Shown here piece after piece: positions 22,605 to 31,478 of a DNA stretch of 62,586 bases. Every line of letters starts with the position of its first letter. Within the stretch, counting starts at the first letter, position 1. Where the stretch lies: contig JALLOO010000004.1 of NCBI GenBank assembly GCA_027717985.1, forward strand, positions 1-62,586, read 5' to 3'. Made by a program: the position numbers and the translations under genes. The notes beneath the pieces were generated by a model. That model had not been told where the DNA came from. It searched no databases and saw only the letters and a list, made by a program, of their open reading frames with translations. This DNA is from Patescibacteria group bacterium AH-259-L05. Lineage in GTDB: Bacteria > Patescibacteriota > Patescibacteriia > UBA2591 > UBA6264.

Positions 22605-22632
22605 TATACTATTATATATGTTCTTTAGAATC
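22605..22632 (+). promoter_or_regulatory. sufB promoter and boxA-like leader
   Basis: Extended TGCTATACT (-10 at 22605-22610), weak -35 in the terminator T tract, then TGTTCTTTAGAATC (22619-22632). Confidence 0.72.
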
Positions 22633-22654
22633 TATAATATAAGGAGATACACTC

Positions 22655-24106
22655 ATGCGTACCACGAAAAAACAAGCACAAGCGTTAGCAGAAGAACAAG
22701 AACAATACAAATATGGATTTGTTACTGATATTGAAGAAGAAAGCATTCCTGCCGGACTTAATGAAGATATTATTCGACTGATCTCTCTAAAAAAGAACGA
22801 GCCTGAGTTTATGTTACAATGGCGGCTCAAGGCCTATCAAAGGTGGTTGAAAATGAAAGAACCAACATGGGCAAACGTCAAATACCCCAAAATTGACTAT
22901 CAACGTATTGTCTACTACGCTGCGCCAAAGCAGCAAAAACAACTCCAAAACCTTGACGAAGTTGACCCAGAACTCCTGAAAACCTATGAAAAACTCGGTA
23001 TTCCCTTAGAAGAACGAAAACGACTTTCTGGTGTAGCGGTGGATGCAATTTTTGACAGTGTCTCGGTCGCCACAACGTTTAAACAAGAACTTGAAAAACA
23101 CGGTGTTATTTTTTGCGCTTTTTCTGAGGCAGTTGAAAAACATCCTGATTTGATTAAACAATACCTTGGTTCAGTCGTCCCGTATAATGACAACTTTTTT
23201 GCAACACTTAACTCAGCAGTATTTAGTGATGGATCATTTTGTTACATTCCTAAAGGGGTACGCTGTCCTATGGAGCTCTCAACATATTTCCGTATGAATG
23301 CAGCAATGGCTGGTCAGTTTGAACGAACCCTTATTATTGCTGAAGAAGATAGTTATGTAAGCTATTTAGAAGGATGCTCAGCGCCGATGCGAGATGAAAA
23401 TCAGCTCCACGCTGCGGTGGTTGAATTAATTGCACTCAAAAATGCTGAAATCAAATACTCGACCATTCAAAACTGGTATCCCGGCGATAAGAAAGGAAAA
23501 GGAGGCATTTATAACTTTGTTACCAAGCGCGGTATCTGTCGAGGCGACAATGCTAAAATTTCTTGGACACAAGTTGAAACCGGATCTGCGATTACCTGGA
23601 AATATCCAAGCGTGATTCTCAAAGGGAACAATACCACGGGAGAATTTTTTTCAGTCGCACTTACCAATAACTATCAGCAAGCAGATACCGGAACCAAGAT
23701 GATACATATTGGAAAAAATACTAAAAGCACGATCATTTCCAAAGGCATCTCAGCCGGTCATGGACAAAACACCTACCGCGGCAAAGTACAAATCATGAAA
23801 GGTGCACATAACGCACGTAATTACTCTCAGTGTGATTCAATTCTTATCGGCGACAAGTGTGGTGCACACACTTTCCCCTATATTGATGTTCGAAATCCAA
23901 CCGCGCAAATGGAACATGAAGCATCAACTTCAAATATTGGTGATGATCAACTATTCTACTGTGCGCAACGCGGCATTAGTACTGAAGATGCAGTTAACAT
24001 GATTGTCAATGGATTTTCTAAAGAAGTATTTCGCGAATTACCTATGGAATTTGCAGTCGAAGCCCAACGGCTTCTTGAAGTGAGTATGGAAGGGAGTATT
24101 GGATAA
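22655..24106 (+). CDS. sufB: Fe-S cluster assembly scaffold SufB
   Basis: A 483-residue SufB of normal length. Typical segments are [62 protein letters not shown] and [27 protein letters not shown]. In the SufBCD complex it builds Fe-S clusters. SufC, SufD and a cysteine desulfurase are not in this window. Own promoter and terminator. Confidence 0.95.
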   Translation: MRTTKKQAQALAEEQEQYKYGFVTDIEEESIPAGLNEDIIRLISLKKNEPEFMLQWRLKAYQRWLKMKEPTWANVKYPKIDYQRIVYYAAPKQQKQLQNLDEVDPELLKTYEKLGIPLEERKRLSGVAVDAIFDSVSVATTFKQELEKHGVIFCAFSEAVEKHPDLIKQYLGSVVPYNDNFFATLNSAVFSDGSFCYIPKGVRCPMELSTYFRMNAAMAGQFERTLIIAEEDSYVSYLEGCSAPMRDENQLHAAVVELIALKNAEIKYSTIQNWYPGDKKGKGGIYNFVTKRGICRGDNAKISWTQVETGSAITWKYPSVILKGNNTTGEFFSVALTNNYQQADTGTKMIHIGKNTKSTIISKGISAGHGQNTYRGKVQIMKGAHNARNYSQCDSILIGDKCGAHTFPYIDVRNPTAQMEHEASTSNIGDDQLFYCAQRGISTEDAVNMIVNGFSKEVFRELPMEFAVEAQRLLEVSMEGSIG

Positions 24107-24111
24107 AAAAA

Positions 24112-24148
24112 TAAAAAACCCTGAATCAAAATGATATCAGGGTTTTTT
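24112..24148 (+). terminator. sufB terminator
   Basis: AAAAACCCTGA / TATCAGGGTTTTTT stem, close in sequence to the terminator after nuoI. Confidence 0.85.
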
Positions 24149-24155
24149 GAAAAAA

Positions 24156-24542
24156 CTATTTAAAAAAATATTCGACCCACAACTTAATATTAGAATTCTT
24201 TTTACCAAAATAATTATTATTTACACCAGAGCTTTCCCGCTCGTCGTCATCTTCAAGTATGACAACGACCTCCTCACCTGGCTTTGATAGACCAAACTTA
24301 AGCCGGGCTTGTTTTTCCTTGTAGTATTCAGTCTTTCTTTTTAACAGCTCGTCAATTAACTCTTGGTTCTCTGCCTCAAGTGTTTGAATTCGTACTTCTT
24401 TTCGTACTAATTCTTTTTTCAAAGACAAACGGTACGTAATTTCACGGCCCAATGAAACAAGACCAAAAATCAAAAGCAAAATTAATACATATGAAAATGT
24501 TTTTGAAGAAATAACTCGCTTTAAAAATGATGATTTTGTCAT
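24156..24542 (-). CDS. FtsB/DivIC-like septum formation protein
   Basis: The start is set at the internal ATG 24542 (128 aa) because the longer ORF runs through a 12-bp palindrome. One N-terminal membrane helix (FSYVLILLLIFGLVSLGREI) is followed by a coiled coil (about 45-85, KELVRKEVRIQTLEAENQEL) and the typical KPGEEVVVIL segment. Bitopic cell-division protein acting with FtsL and FtsQ. The C-terminal tail is longer than usual and no Shine-Dalgarno is seen. Confidence 0.76.
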   Translation of the reverse strand: MTKSSFLKRVISSKTFSYVLILLLIFGLVSLGREITYRLSLKKELVRKEVRIQTLEAENQELIDELLKRKTEYYKEKQARLKFGLSKPGEEVVVILEDDDERESSGVNNNYFGKKNSNIKLWVEYFFK

Positions 24543-24564
24543 ATTATTTTCAAGTGAGTGAGTG

Positions 24565-24592
24565 AAATGCAAAAATTTGTATTTTTGCATTT
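24565..24592. repeat. Perfect 12-bp inverted repeat between lepA and ftsB-like gene
   Basis: AAATGCAAAAAT / ATTTTTGCATTT with a 4-nt loop. No T tract follows on the minus strand, so it is not a classical terminator; it could be a processing or attenuation hairpin. Confidence 0.6.
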
Positions 24593-24620
24593 CCGAACGA
24601 ACGCAGGAAACAAGGTTCCC

Positions 24621-26435
24621 TTATTTTTTTATAATTTCCCAATATGCCTCAGGAGGAATATTAACCTTGCCTAATTTTACTAATTTTTTCTTTCCTTTTT
24701 TTTGCTTTGCTAATAATTTCTTTTTCCGGGTTACATCACCACCGTAGAGCTTTGCCGTTACATCCTTGCGCAATGGCGGAATTCTTTCTGATGCTAAAAT
24801 CCTTCCTCCTATTGCTGCTTGAATCTTAACCTCAAACAACTGCCGCGGTAAAATCTGTTTTAATTTTTTAACAACGTTTCGCCCCTCTCTATACGCCTCA
24901 TCTTTATATACCATACTCGACAGCTGATCAACCGGCTCTCCTGCTACTAAAATATCACGCTTAACGACGTCAGCTGATCTATATTCTAAAAACTGATAAC
25001 TATATGAAGCATATCCCTGGCTCACGCTTTTTAGCTCATCATAAAAACCAGTCAAAAGCAAAAATAAGGGCATATGATAATGAAGGAGCGCTCGCTGATA
25101 TAAATCTTTATCTGCTCCGCCAATATATTCTAAAGATATAAATTTAACTCGCTTCTCTTTTTGCCCGCCAATATTTGAGAGCCAATCCATAATTGAACCA
25201 ATATATGCTTTTGGTGTAATAATATCTATCTTCATCCATGGCTCTTCAATATATGAGATAGTGCTTGGGTCAGGAAGCTCAAGCGGAGAATGAACAACCT
25301 CATACTCATCATCCCCTTTTTTAAACACATGATATGCAACGCTGGGGGTTGATATAATGATTTCAAGATCATACTCTCGTTTGAGCCGTTCGCGCACAAT
25401 ATCCATATGCAGTAACCCTAAAAACCCGGCACGAAACCCAAAACCAAGTGCAGGAGAATGCATAGCCTCATATATCAAACTCGCATCATTTAACTTAAGC
25501 CTTGCCAAACCTTGGCGCAGATTTCCTTTATCAGTTCCTGCTTTTGGATAAAGGCCGGCAAATACTACTTGCTGCGGTGTGACATATCCTGCTAATGGTT
25601 TAATTGACTGATTGTTATGTGCAATCGTATCGCCAACCCGGCATTTTTCAATATCTTTTAATCCCGTGATAATATAGCCTATCTCTCCTGCTTCTAAGAC
25701 ATCTTTCTTTTTCAGATCCGGTGAAAAAATACCAACTTCTTGAACCTCAGAAAATGCATTGCTTGCTAAAAAGGTAATGTTTTCTTCTGATCTCACGTTG
25801 CCATCAAATATGCGTACATACGCAATCACGCCTTTGTATTCATCAAAGTATGAATCAAAAATAAGAGCCCGAAATGGGCTTTTTATATTATCTGGAGGCG
25901 GCGGAACCTTATCAACAATAGTTGCTAAAACGTCCTCAACTCCAGTCCCCTCTTTTGCTGAAATACAGATAATTTCTTTCTCACGTATTTTTAAAAGATT
26001 CGCAAGCTCTTTTTTTCTCTCATCAATATCAATATTTTCTAAATCAATCTTATTAATCACCGGAATAATAACTAAATTCTGTTTTTGTGCTAAATATAAA
26101 TTCGCCAAGGTTTGTGCCTGAATCCCTTGGCTTGCATCAACTAATAAAATGGCACCCTCGACTGCTGCTAATGAGCGCGAAACTTCATAGGAAAAATCAA
26201 CATGACCAGGAGTATCGATCAGGTTCAGAACATAATCCTTCCACATCATAGTGGCTGGTTGAAGCTTAATCGTAATCCCTCGCTCTCGCTCAAGCGGCAT
26301 TCTATCAAGATATTGCGGCTCCATTTTTTCTTTAGGGACAGTTTTGGTTAATTCTAAAAACCTATCAGCTAAAGTTGATTTTCCATGGTCCACGTGAGAA
26401 ATAATACAGAAATTTCGAATGCTTGAACTCGCCAT
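24621..26435 (-). CDS. lepA: Elongation factor 4 (LepA)
   Basis: A 604-residue translational GTPase of full LepA length. G motifs are SHVDHGKSTLADRF (P-loop), RERGITIK (switch), DTPGHVDF, NKIDLE and SAKEGTG. The LepA-specific C-terminal part has QLFEVKIQAAIGGRILASE and VTAKLYGGDVTRKKKLL. It remodels stalled ribosomes. Upstream of the ftsB-like gene on the same strand. Confidence 0.97.
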   Translation of the reverse strand: MASSSIRNFCIISHVDHGKSTLADRFLELTKTVPKEKMEPQYLDRMPLERERGITIKLQPATMMWKDYVLNLIDTPGHVDFSYEVSRSLAAVEGAILLVDASQGIQAQTLANLYLAQKQNLVIIPVINKIDLENIDIDERKKELANLLKIREKEIICISAKEGTGVEDVLATIVDKVPPPPDNIKSPFRALIFDSYFDEYKGVIAYVRIFDGNVRSEENITFLASNAFSEVQEVGIFSPDLKKKDVLEAGEIGYIITGLKDIEKCRVGDTIAHNNQSIKPLAGYVTPQQVVFAGLYPKAGTDKGNLRQGLARLKLNDASLIYEAMHSPALGFGFRAGFLGLLHMDIVRERLKREYDLEIIISTPSVAYHVFKKGDDEYEVVHSPLELPDPSTISYIEEPWMKIDIITPKAYIGSIMDWLSNIGGQKEKRVKFISLEYIGGADKDLYQRALLHYHMPLFLLLTGFYDELKSVSQGYASYSYQFLEYRSADVVKRDILVAGEPVDQLSSMVYKDEAYREGRNVVKKLKQILPRQLFEVKIQAAIGGRILASERIPPLRKDVTAKLYGGDVTRKKKLLAKQKKGKKKLVKLGKVNIPPEAYWEIIKK

Positions 26436-26512
26436 ACCTCAATAGTATGAGATTTAGGAGACGATGTCAATAAATATAAAAGACGCCCATGCTTATTATT
26501 TGCTTGGACGTC

Positions 26513-26977
26513 CTAATCATCTTGAAGCTCCTGTCGTATTTTGTACAACATCCGTATGAATTTACGAGCTGGCAGTGAAGTATGTGGTGATTCAGGATGG
26601 CCAAGATTATGCGTCAATGTTGCATCTCTGGTTGAAACAAGTGCTTTTCGGGCTCGATTACTTTGTGTAAACTTAGCCCTCAATGCTCTTTCAATCAGTG
26701 CAAAATGCTCTGGCGAACGAAAACCGAATTCCTGGCCCTGCCACCAAACCTTTTGTTTATGACGAATCCGCCTGTTAGCTTTCTTTCCCTTGAATTTTGC
26801 TGCTCTGCCAACAAGGCTGCAAACATGTGTTTGCATCTCAGGATTTGGAAACTTCAAAGCCTGAATAAAACCTTCAGCAGAAGCGCACTCAACTCCGTCA
26901 ATCACAAATGGAGTCGCAGCAAAATTCGAAAGAACATTAGCCGCCCATCCACCTTTGCTTCCAATATTAATTGCCAT
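26513..26977 (-). CDS. NADAR-domain protein (YbiA-like)
   Basis: A 154-residue protein after GGGAGGCCCTGAA. The pattern NVLSNFAATPFVIDGVECAS, then AEGFIQALKF, GRAAKFKGKKANRR and a helical FALIERALRAKFTQS matches the NADAR/YbiA fold, an ADP-ribose-linked N-glycosidase family. In bacteria, members hydrolyse damaged riboflavin intermediates or remove ADP-ribose from guanine in anti-toxin or anti-phage systems. There is no DarT-like toxin beside it, so a repair role is the simpler guess. Confidence 0.75.
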   Translation of the reverse strand: MAINIGSKGGWAANVLSNFAATPFVIDGVECASAEGFIQALKFPNPEMQTHVCSLVGRAAKFKGKKANRRIRHKQKVWWQGQEFGFRSPEHFALIERALRAKFTQSNRARKALVSTRDATLTHNLGHPESPHTSLPARKFIRMLYKIRQELQDD

Positions 26978-27009
26978 TTCAGGGCCTCCCTTTGTTTATT
27001 GTTATTTAT

Positions 27010-27038
27010 ATTATAACACAAAAATCTAAAAATGTCAA
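27010..27038 (-). promoter_or_regulatory. NADAR gene promoter
   Basis: Minus strand TTGACA (plus 27033-27038), 17 bp, TATAAT (plus 27010-27015): a perfect consensus promoter. Confidence 0.8.
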
Positions 27039-27067
27039 GAGCAATGTTGGGGATAAATCAAAATACC

Positions 27068-27118
27068 TTGACATTTATGAATAATAATGGTAGAATTATA
27101 TTATAGTAGTTCGTTTCA
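27068..27118 (+). promoter_or_regulatory. Promoter and leader of 161-aa gene
   Basis: TTGACA (27068-27073), 17 bp, extended TGGTAGAAT (-10 at 27091-27096), then AGTTCGTTTCAC, a weak boxA-like element. Confidence 0.7.
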
Positions 27119-27147
27119 CTATATAAACTGTATAAATGGAGGGAAAC

Positions 27148-27633
27148 ATGAAAAGAAAACCATGGCCGAATACTGAATACAAAGAAGTTTCAGACAAGTA
27201 CGCTCCGGCAATTCTAGCACTATATGAAGGGCATCCATTTCAGCCCCTTATACGGAAGAGAATCTTTACCACATACGCGGTCATTAAACCATTCAATGTT
27301 CGCAGAACAATAGCGCAAGATGAATATATAAATATGCTCAAAGGACTTTCGGCAAAAGAGCTGCCAAAAATACTTGCACAATGTGAGGATAAACAAGAAG
27401 CCCGGACTGTACTCCATTTTGCTACCACGATTGCGCTTCATACCGGATCCGAGCAAGCCGCTGTTTATGCAGCAAAAGTTGGACTTGCCTATCGAACTAA
27501 CGATAAACAGACAGAATTAACTGAGATCTTTTCTGATCTTACCAGCTGGGCTAAAGAAAATCCTGACAAGCGAATAGCTGCAGGTAATGTTATCTCGGCA
27601 GCCAAACAGTATCTCTCTAGCCTAAGTCAATAA
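27148..27633 (+). CDS. Hypothetical helical protein, 161 aa
   Basis: The start is at ATG 27148 behind TGGAGGGAAAC; the ORF-track ATG (27136) overlaps that Shine-Dalgarno. The protein is soluble and mostly helical, with Ala-rich C-terminal helices (VLHFATTIALHTGSEQAAVY) that resemble helical-repeat segments. No family recognised. Own promoter. Confidence 0.68.
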   Translation: MKRKPWPNTEYKEVSDKYAPAILALYEGHPFQPLIRKRIFTTYAVIKPFNVRRTIAQDEYINMLKGLSAKELPKILAQCEDKQEARTVLHFATTIALHTGSEQAAVYAAKVGLAYRTNDKQTELTEIFSDLTSWAKENPDKRIAAGNVISAAKQYLSSLSQ

Positions 27634-27938
27634 ATAGAGTAGGAGGAGGGCTTCGCCGCTCCTCCGTACTATATAAATGGTTCGCTCGGTCGAGATAAAA
27701 GCAAGCTTTCATTTCTCCCTCGCTGCCATTTATGAAACAAATCCCGCGATACATGCGGGATTTTCTGGTTCAAAATAACATCTGCATAAAGCTAGACTAT
27801 GTTCTTTCATGCCTACTTCCTTGTTTTTTTGGTTATCAACCGCTTAACCTTGCCCTTGGTATCTATCACCAGTAATCCTCGTAAAACAGCCTCTTTTACC
27901 TCCTCTTTTCTTGCAAAAGGCGACTTTAAAAACTTTTG
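27634..27938. other. Intergenic region with hairpins
   Basis: About 300 nt between the convergent 161-aa gene and murJ. It contains GGAGGAG ... CTCCTCC (near 27643-27665), widely spaced ATAAATGG/CCATTTAT arms, and a terminator-like AAATCCCGC / GCGGGATTT stem (27739-27763). On the minus strand the murJ frame continues about 41 codons past its TGA (27814-27938) without a good start. No convincing gene. Confidence 0.5.
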
Positions 27939-29522
27939 TCAAGATAAACGCTTTTTCTTAGGAGCCAGTTTTTTGGCAAACACAGTATATAAGACTTCTA
28001 CTTCTTTGAATTTGAAAAGTAAGCTAAGAATAACATAAAATGCAATGCCGCCAATTGCTGCAAGCAAGGCTTGCGTAAACACGCCGGCAAAGGTCTGCAT
28101 GTTTACCACTGATCCTACTGTATATTTAATGATCTGAACAATGATTACCATTAAAATTGAAGCTCCGATAAACCGCGCTACTGAATACATGAGTTGCTTA
28201 TGTTTTAAATGCACCACTTTTTTATCTAAATATACATACAACAGACCAAACTGAACAATGGAAGCAATGGAAAACGCAAGCGCAAGTCCTTTAACACCTA
28301 AAAAGTGAGAAAATACTGCTGCACCAATGGCATTGATGATAAAACTGATAAAGGCAATTTTTACTGGTGTTTTGGTATCCTGAGCTGCATAAAATGCTTT
28401 GGCAAAAATAGGAATCAAACTTTGGGCGAATAATGAAAGGCTAAAAAAACCTAATGTTTGATACGTTAAAATTGTATCGCGCCAGGTAAATGCCCCTGCA
28501 CCGAGAATTATCCTGACAATTTGCGCGCGCAATGCAATAAATAATATGGTGGTAGGAATAATAAGATAAAAAATCTGGCCAATAGCTTTTGAAAATTGCT
28601 TCCGAAATCGTCGATGATCACCAATCGCAAAGGTTTTACTCAAGAGTGGAAATAAAGAAATCGCCAATGAGATACCAAAAATACTCACCGGCACATTTAC
28701 TAAATTAAATGCCAAGTTATATACTGCCACTGCACCAATAGTTATAAAAGAAGCAATAAAGGTAACCACAATAAAATTTAATTGACTTACAATTAATCCG
28801 AAACACCTCGGCACCATTAACGTAACAATCCGTTTTAAGGCAGGATGGGTAAATTCAAGGAGTGGCTTCCATCGATATCCAGTTTTAATCAGCGCAGGAA
28901 CTTGGATTAAAAAATGTAATACTGAACCTAATGCCACACCCCATGCAAGACCGAGCACACCCATTGTTTTAGTAAATATCACAATACCTATAATAATACC
29001 AATGTTATACATCACGGGCGCTATACTGTAGGCTACAAATTTACGAAATGAATTTAATACACTCCCGGCAACATTCGATAAGGTAAAAAATAAAATACCA
29101 ATGAGCATGATGCGGGTAAGACTAATGGTTAAATCTTTCACGCCCTCGCTAAAACCAGGAACGAGGAAGGGAATAAGAATGGGGGCTAATATAAAAAATA
29201 AAGCAGTAAAAAAGAAAATAATTAAAAACAATATATTTAAAACAGAATTAGTAATGCGCCACGCCTGCTCCTTATCATAGGAAAAATACTCTAAAAAAAC
29301 GGGAATAAACGCGGCTGAGAGCGCACCTAATACAAGGGTATGAAAAATTAAATCAGGAAGACGAAACGCAGCATAGTATGCATCTAATACTTCACCGGCG
29401 CCGAACGAAGAAGAGAGTAACCGATCACGAAATAATCCTAAGAGTCGTGAAAAAATAGAAAAAAGAGCAATAATCATTGCTCCGCCAGTGATCGTATTTT
29501 CAATATTATTTATCTTGAACAT
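27939..29522 (-). CDS. murJ: Lipid II flippase MurJ
   Basis: A 527-residue polytopic protein of the MurJ/MviN family with about 14 membrane helices. N-terminal GGAMIIALFSIFSRLLGLFRD, SFGAGEVLDAYYAAFRLPDL and AFYAAQDTKTPVKIAF are characteristic. It moves the lipid-linked peptidoglycan precursor to the outer face. It overlaps the upstream glycosyltransferase by 17 nt. Ends at TGA with a natural-looking basic tail. Confidence 0.94.
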   Translation of the reverse strand: MFKINNIENTITGGAMIIALFSIFSRLLGLFRDRLLSSSFGAGEVLDAYYAAFRLPDLIFHTLVLGALSAAFIPVFLEYFSYDKEQAWRITNSVLNILFLIIFFFTALFFILAPILIPFLVPGFSEGVKDLTISLTRIMLIGILFFTLSNVAGSVLNSFRKFVAYSIAPVMYNIGIIIGIVIFTKTMGVLGLAWGVALGSVLHFLIQVPALIKTGYRWKPLLEFTHPALKRIVTLMVPRCFGLIVSQLNFIVVTFIASFITIGAVAVYNLAFNLVNVPVSIFGISLAISLFPLLSKTFAIGDHRRFRKQFSKAIGQIFYLIIPTTILFIALRAQIVRIILGAGAFTWRDTILTYQTLGFFSLSLFAQSLIPIFAKAFYAAQDTKTPVKIAFISFIINAIGAAVFSHFLGVKGLALAFSIASIVQFGLLYVYLDKKVVHLKHKQLMYSVARFIGASILMVIIVQIIKYTVGSVVNMQTFAGVFTQALLAAIGGIAFYVILSLLFKFKEVEVLYTVFAKKLAPKKKRLS

Positions 29523-30600
29523 GATTTTTCACCAATGATTGTATTTTTGATTTAAATTGATCTTTTGAAAAGGTGCGTGCATGATTTTGTATTATTTGAG
29601 CATCAAACTCATTACTCTTAAACTTAATCACTGCCTCAGCCAGGCTTTCCCAGGTCTGCTCATTAAAAAATACACCGGTTCTACCCTCAACTATAGTCTC
29701 TAACGCCCCACCTCCCTTATACGCAATCACGGGGCGCCCGCTTGCCATTGCCTCTAATGGCACAATGCCAAAATCTTCTTCTTGCGGATGAATCAATGCT
29801 TTACAATGAGAAAGATATTGCACTTTTTCTCTATCGTTAACAAATCCTAAAAACTCAATATATGGCCCGGCTATTTTTTTAAGCATGGTGTCATCACCTG
29901 TACCAATAATTTTTAACGGAATCTTTAACTTATTAAATGCTTTAATCGCGCAATCCACTCGTTTATATGGACGAAATCGAGAAATGAGTAAAAAATAATC
30001 ATCAATCTTGGATGAAATTTTAAACTTATCTGTCTCAACTGGTGGATGAATAACCGTATCTGGTTTTCGACGATAATATTTTTCAATTCTGCGCGCAACA
30101 AAATCAGAATTCGCAATAATATAGTCAGGCCGTTGAGCAGCAATAAAATCCCACTGGCGTAAATATGTTAAAATAGGAGGGAGTATTTTTTTAAACAATT
30201 TCTCAGCCCCTGATAAGCCTTCGAGGTATTTATATGTATCAGACCACAAGTACCGGGTTGGTGAATGAATATATGAAATATGAACTGTATTCGGCTGAGT
30301 AATCACACCCTTACTATACGCTGAACTATCTGAAATAACAAGATTAAAATCAGACAAATCAAATCGTTCAATTGCTGCAGACATTAACGATAAATACCAG
30401 CGATATTTTTTTATGGCAAACGGTAAATTAGCAATGGGAGAAACCTTAATATCCCAGCCTTTAAATATATCACCTACTGCTTTTTTATCATAAAATAAGG
30501 TAAAAACAGGTGCTTTTGGCCATATTTCATGAAATGCCTCAAGCACTTTTTCTGCGCCGCCATATTGGGTTAAAAAATCATGGACTAAAGCTACTCTCAT
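29506..30600 (-). CDS. Glycosyltransferase family 4 (WbaZ-like)
   Basis: A 364-residue GT-B enzyme. The N-terminal domain has ALVHDFLTQYGGAEKVLEAF; the C-terminal donor-binding domain has LLISRFRPYKRVDCAIKAF, FLGFVNDREKVQYLSHCKALIHP and EEDFGIVPLEAMASGRPVIAYKGGGALETI. It probably adds a mannose-like or other sugar to an envelope polysaccharide. It overlaps secF by 4 nt and murJ by 17 nt, so it is in the secDF-murJ transcript. Confidence 0.88.
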   Translation of the reverse strand: MRVALVHDFLTQYGGAEKVLEAFHEIWPKAPVFTLFYDKKAVGDIFKGWDIKVSPIANLPFAIKKYRWYLSLMSAAIERFDLSDFNLVISDSSAYSKGVITQPNTVHISYIHSPTRYLWSDTYKYLEGLSGAEKLFKKILPPILTYLRQWDFIAAQRPDYIIANSDFVARRIEKYYRRKPDTVIHPPVETDKFKISSKIDDYFLLISRFRPYKRVDCAIKAFNKLKIPLKIIGTGDDTMLKKIAGPYIEFLGFVNDREKVQYLSHCKALIHPQEEDFGIVPLEAMASGRPVIAYKGGGALETIVEGRTGVFFNEQTWESLAEAVIKFKSNEFDAQIIQNHARTFSKDQFKSKIQSLVKNHVQDK

Positions 30601-31475
30601 TTTGTTCTTTTAAACAATAAAAACTGACTCGCAATAGCAATGGATGAATACGTACCAATACCAATGCCAACCATCATCGCAAGTACAAAATTTTGAATTG
30701 ACGCTCCGCCAAATAAATAAACAACCAATAAGACAAAAAGGGTGGTCAGCGAGGTATTTAATGATCGCACAATAGTCTCGTTAAGAGATACGTTAATCGC
30801 CTCCTCCATAGTCTTAAACGAATGGGTTAATAAATTTTCTCGAATACGGTCATAAATTACAATGGTATCATTTACTGAATATCCAAGCACGATTAAAATT
30901 GCGGTAATAAATGCCGTATTTATTTCCGCTCCTTTAAAATATCCCATAAGTGCAAAAAATCCTAGCAAAATTAGAACATCATGAAATAATGCTAAGAGCG
31001 CTCCTAAACCATAACGCCATGATTCTCCTTTTTTTGCAATCTTTGACAATTTTCGAAATGCCCAGGCAATATAAAGGATAATTGCAATTAAGGCTAACGC
31101 TATTGTCCATTGCACTTTTTGCGTTAGCTCTTTGCCAATGACAGGTCCAATTGATTCAAACCGTACCTCTTCAGGATCATCTAAGACAGCTAAAATTTCT
31201 TGATGTGTCTTTTCATCAACGTCTTTAAATCGTATAAGATACCCTTTTGTTCCTGTTGCCTGAATCTTCACCTTTCCTATTTCAAAACCTGATAAACGCT
31301 CTTGAATTTCATCACTTGAAAGAGTCACCTCTATATACTCGATCTCCATCATAGATCCGCCCGTAAAATCAATACCTGGTTTGAGCCCAAAAATAAGCAA
31401 AGACAAAATTGAAATACCAAGCAGAACACCTGAGATAATAAAGAATGTTTTACGATGAGAAACAAAATCAAACAT
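30597..31475 (-). CDS. secF: Protein translocase subunit SecF
   Basis: A 292-residue protein with six membrane helices. Typical motifs are GLKPGIDFTGGSMMEI, TLFHDVLILLGFF (here LALFHDVLIL) and GYSVNDTIVIYDRIRENL. Together with SecD it uses proton motive force to pull exported proteins. It lies 3 bp after secD. Confidence 0.95.
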   Translation of the reverse strand: MFDFVSHRKTFFIISGVLLGISILSLLIFGLKPGIDFTGGSMMEIEYIEVTLSSDEIQERLSGFEIGKVKIQATGTKGYLIRFKDVDEKTHQEILAVLDDPEEVRFESIGPVIGKELTQKVQWTIALALIAIILYIAWAFRKLSKIAKKGESWRYGLGALLALFHDVLILLGFFALMGYFKGAEINTAFITAILIVLGYSVNDTIVIYDRIRENLLTHSFKTMEEAINVSLNETIVRSLNTSLTTLFVLLVVYLFGGASIQNFVLAMMVGIGIGTYSSIAIASQFLLFKRTK

Positions 31476-31478
31476 GGG

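Noticed and set aside
27814-27938. UGA recoding as an explanation for the murJ extension
   Set aside because: TGA ends fadN, ispH, nuoB and gpmI copy 1 in ATGA overlaps with the next gene, so it is a normal stop here.
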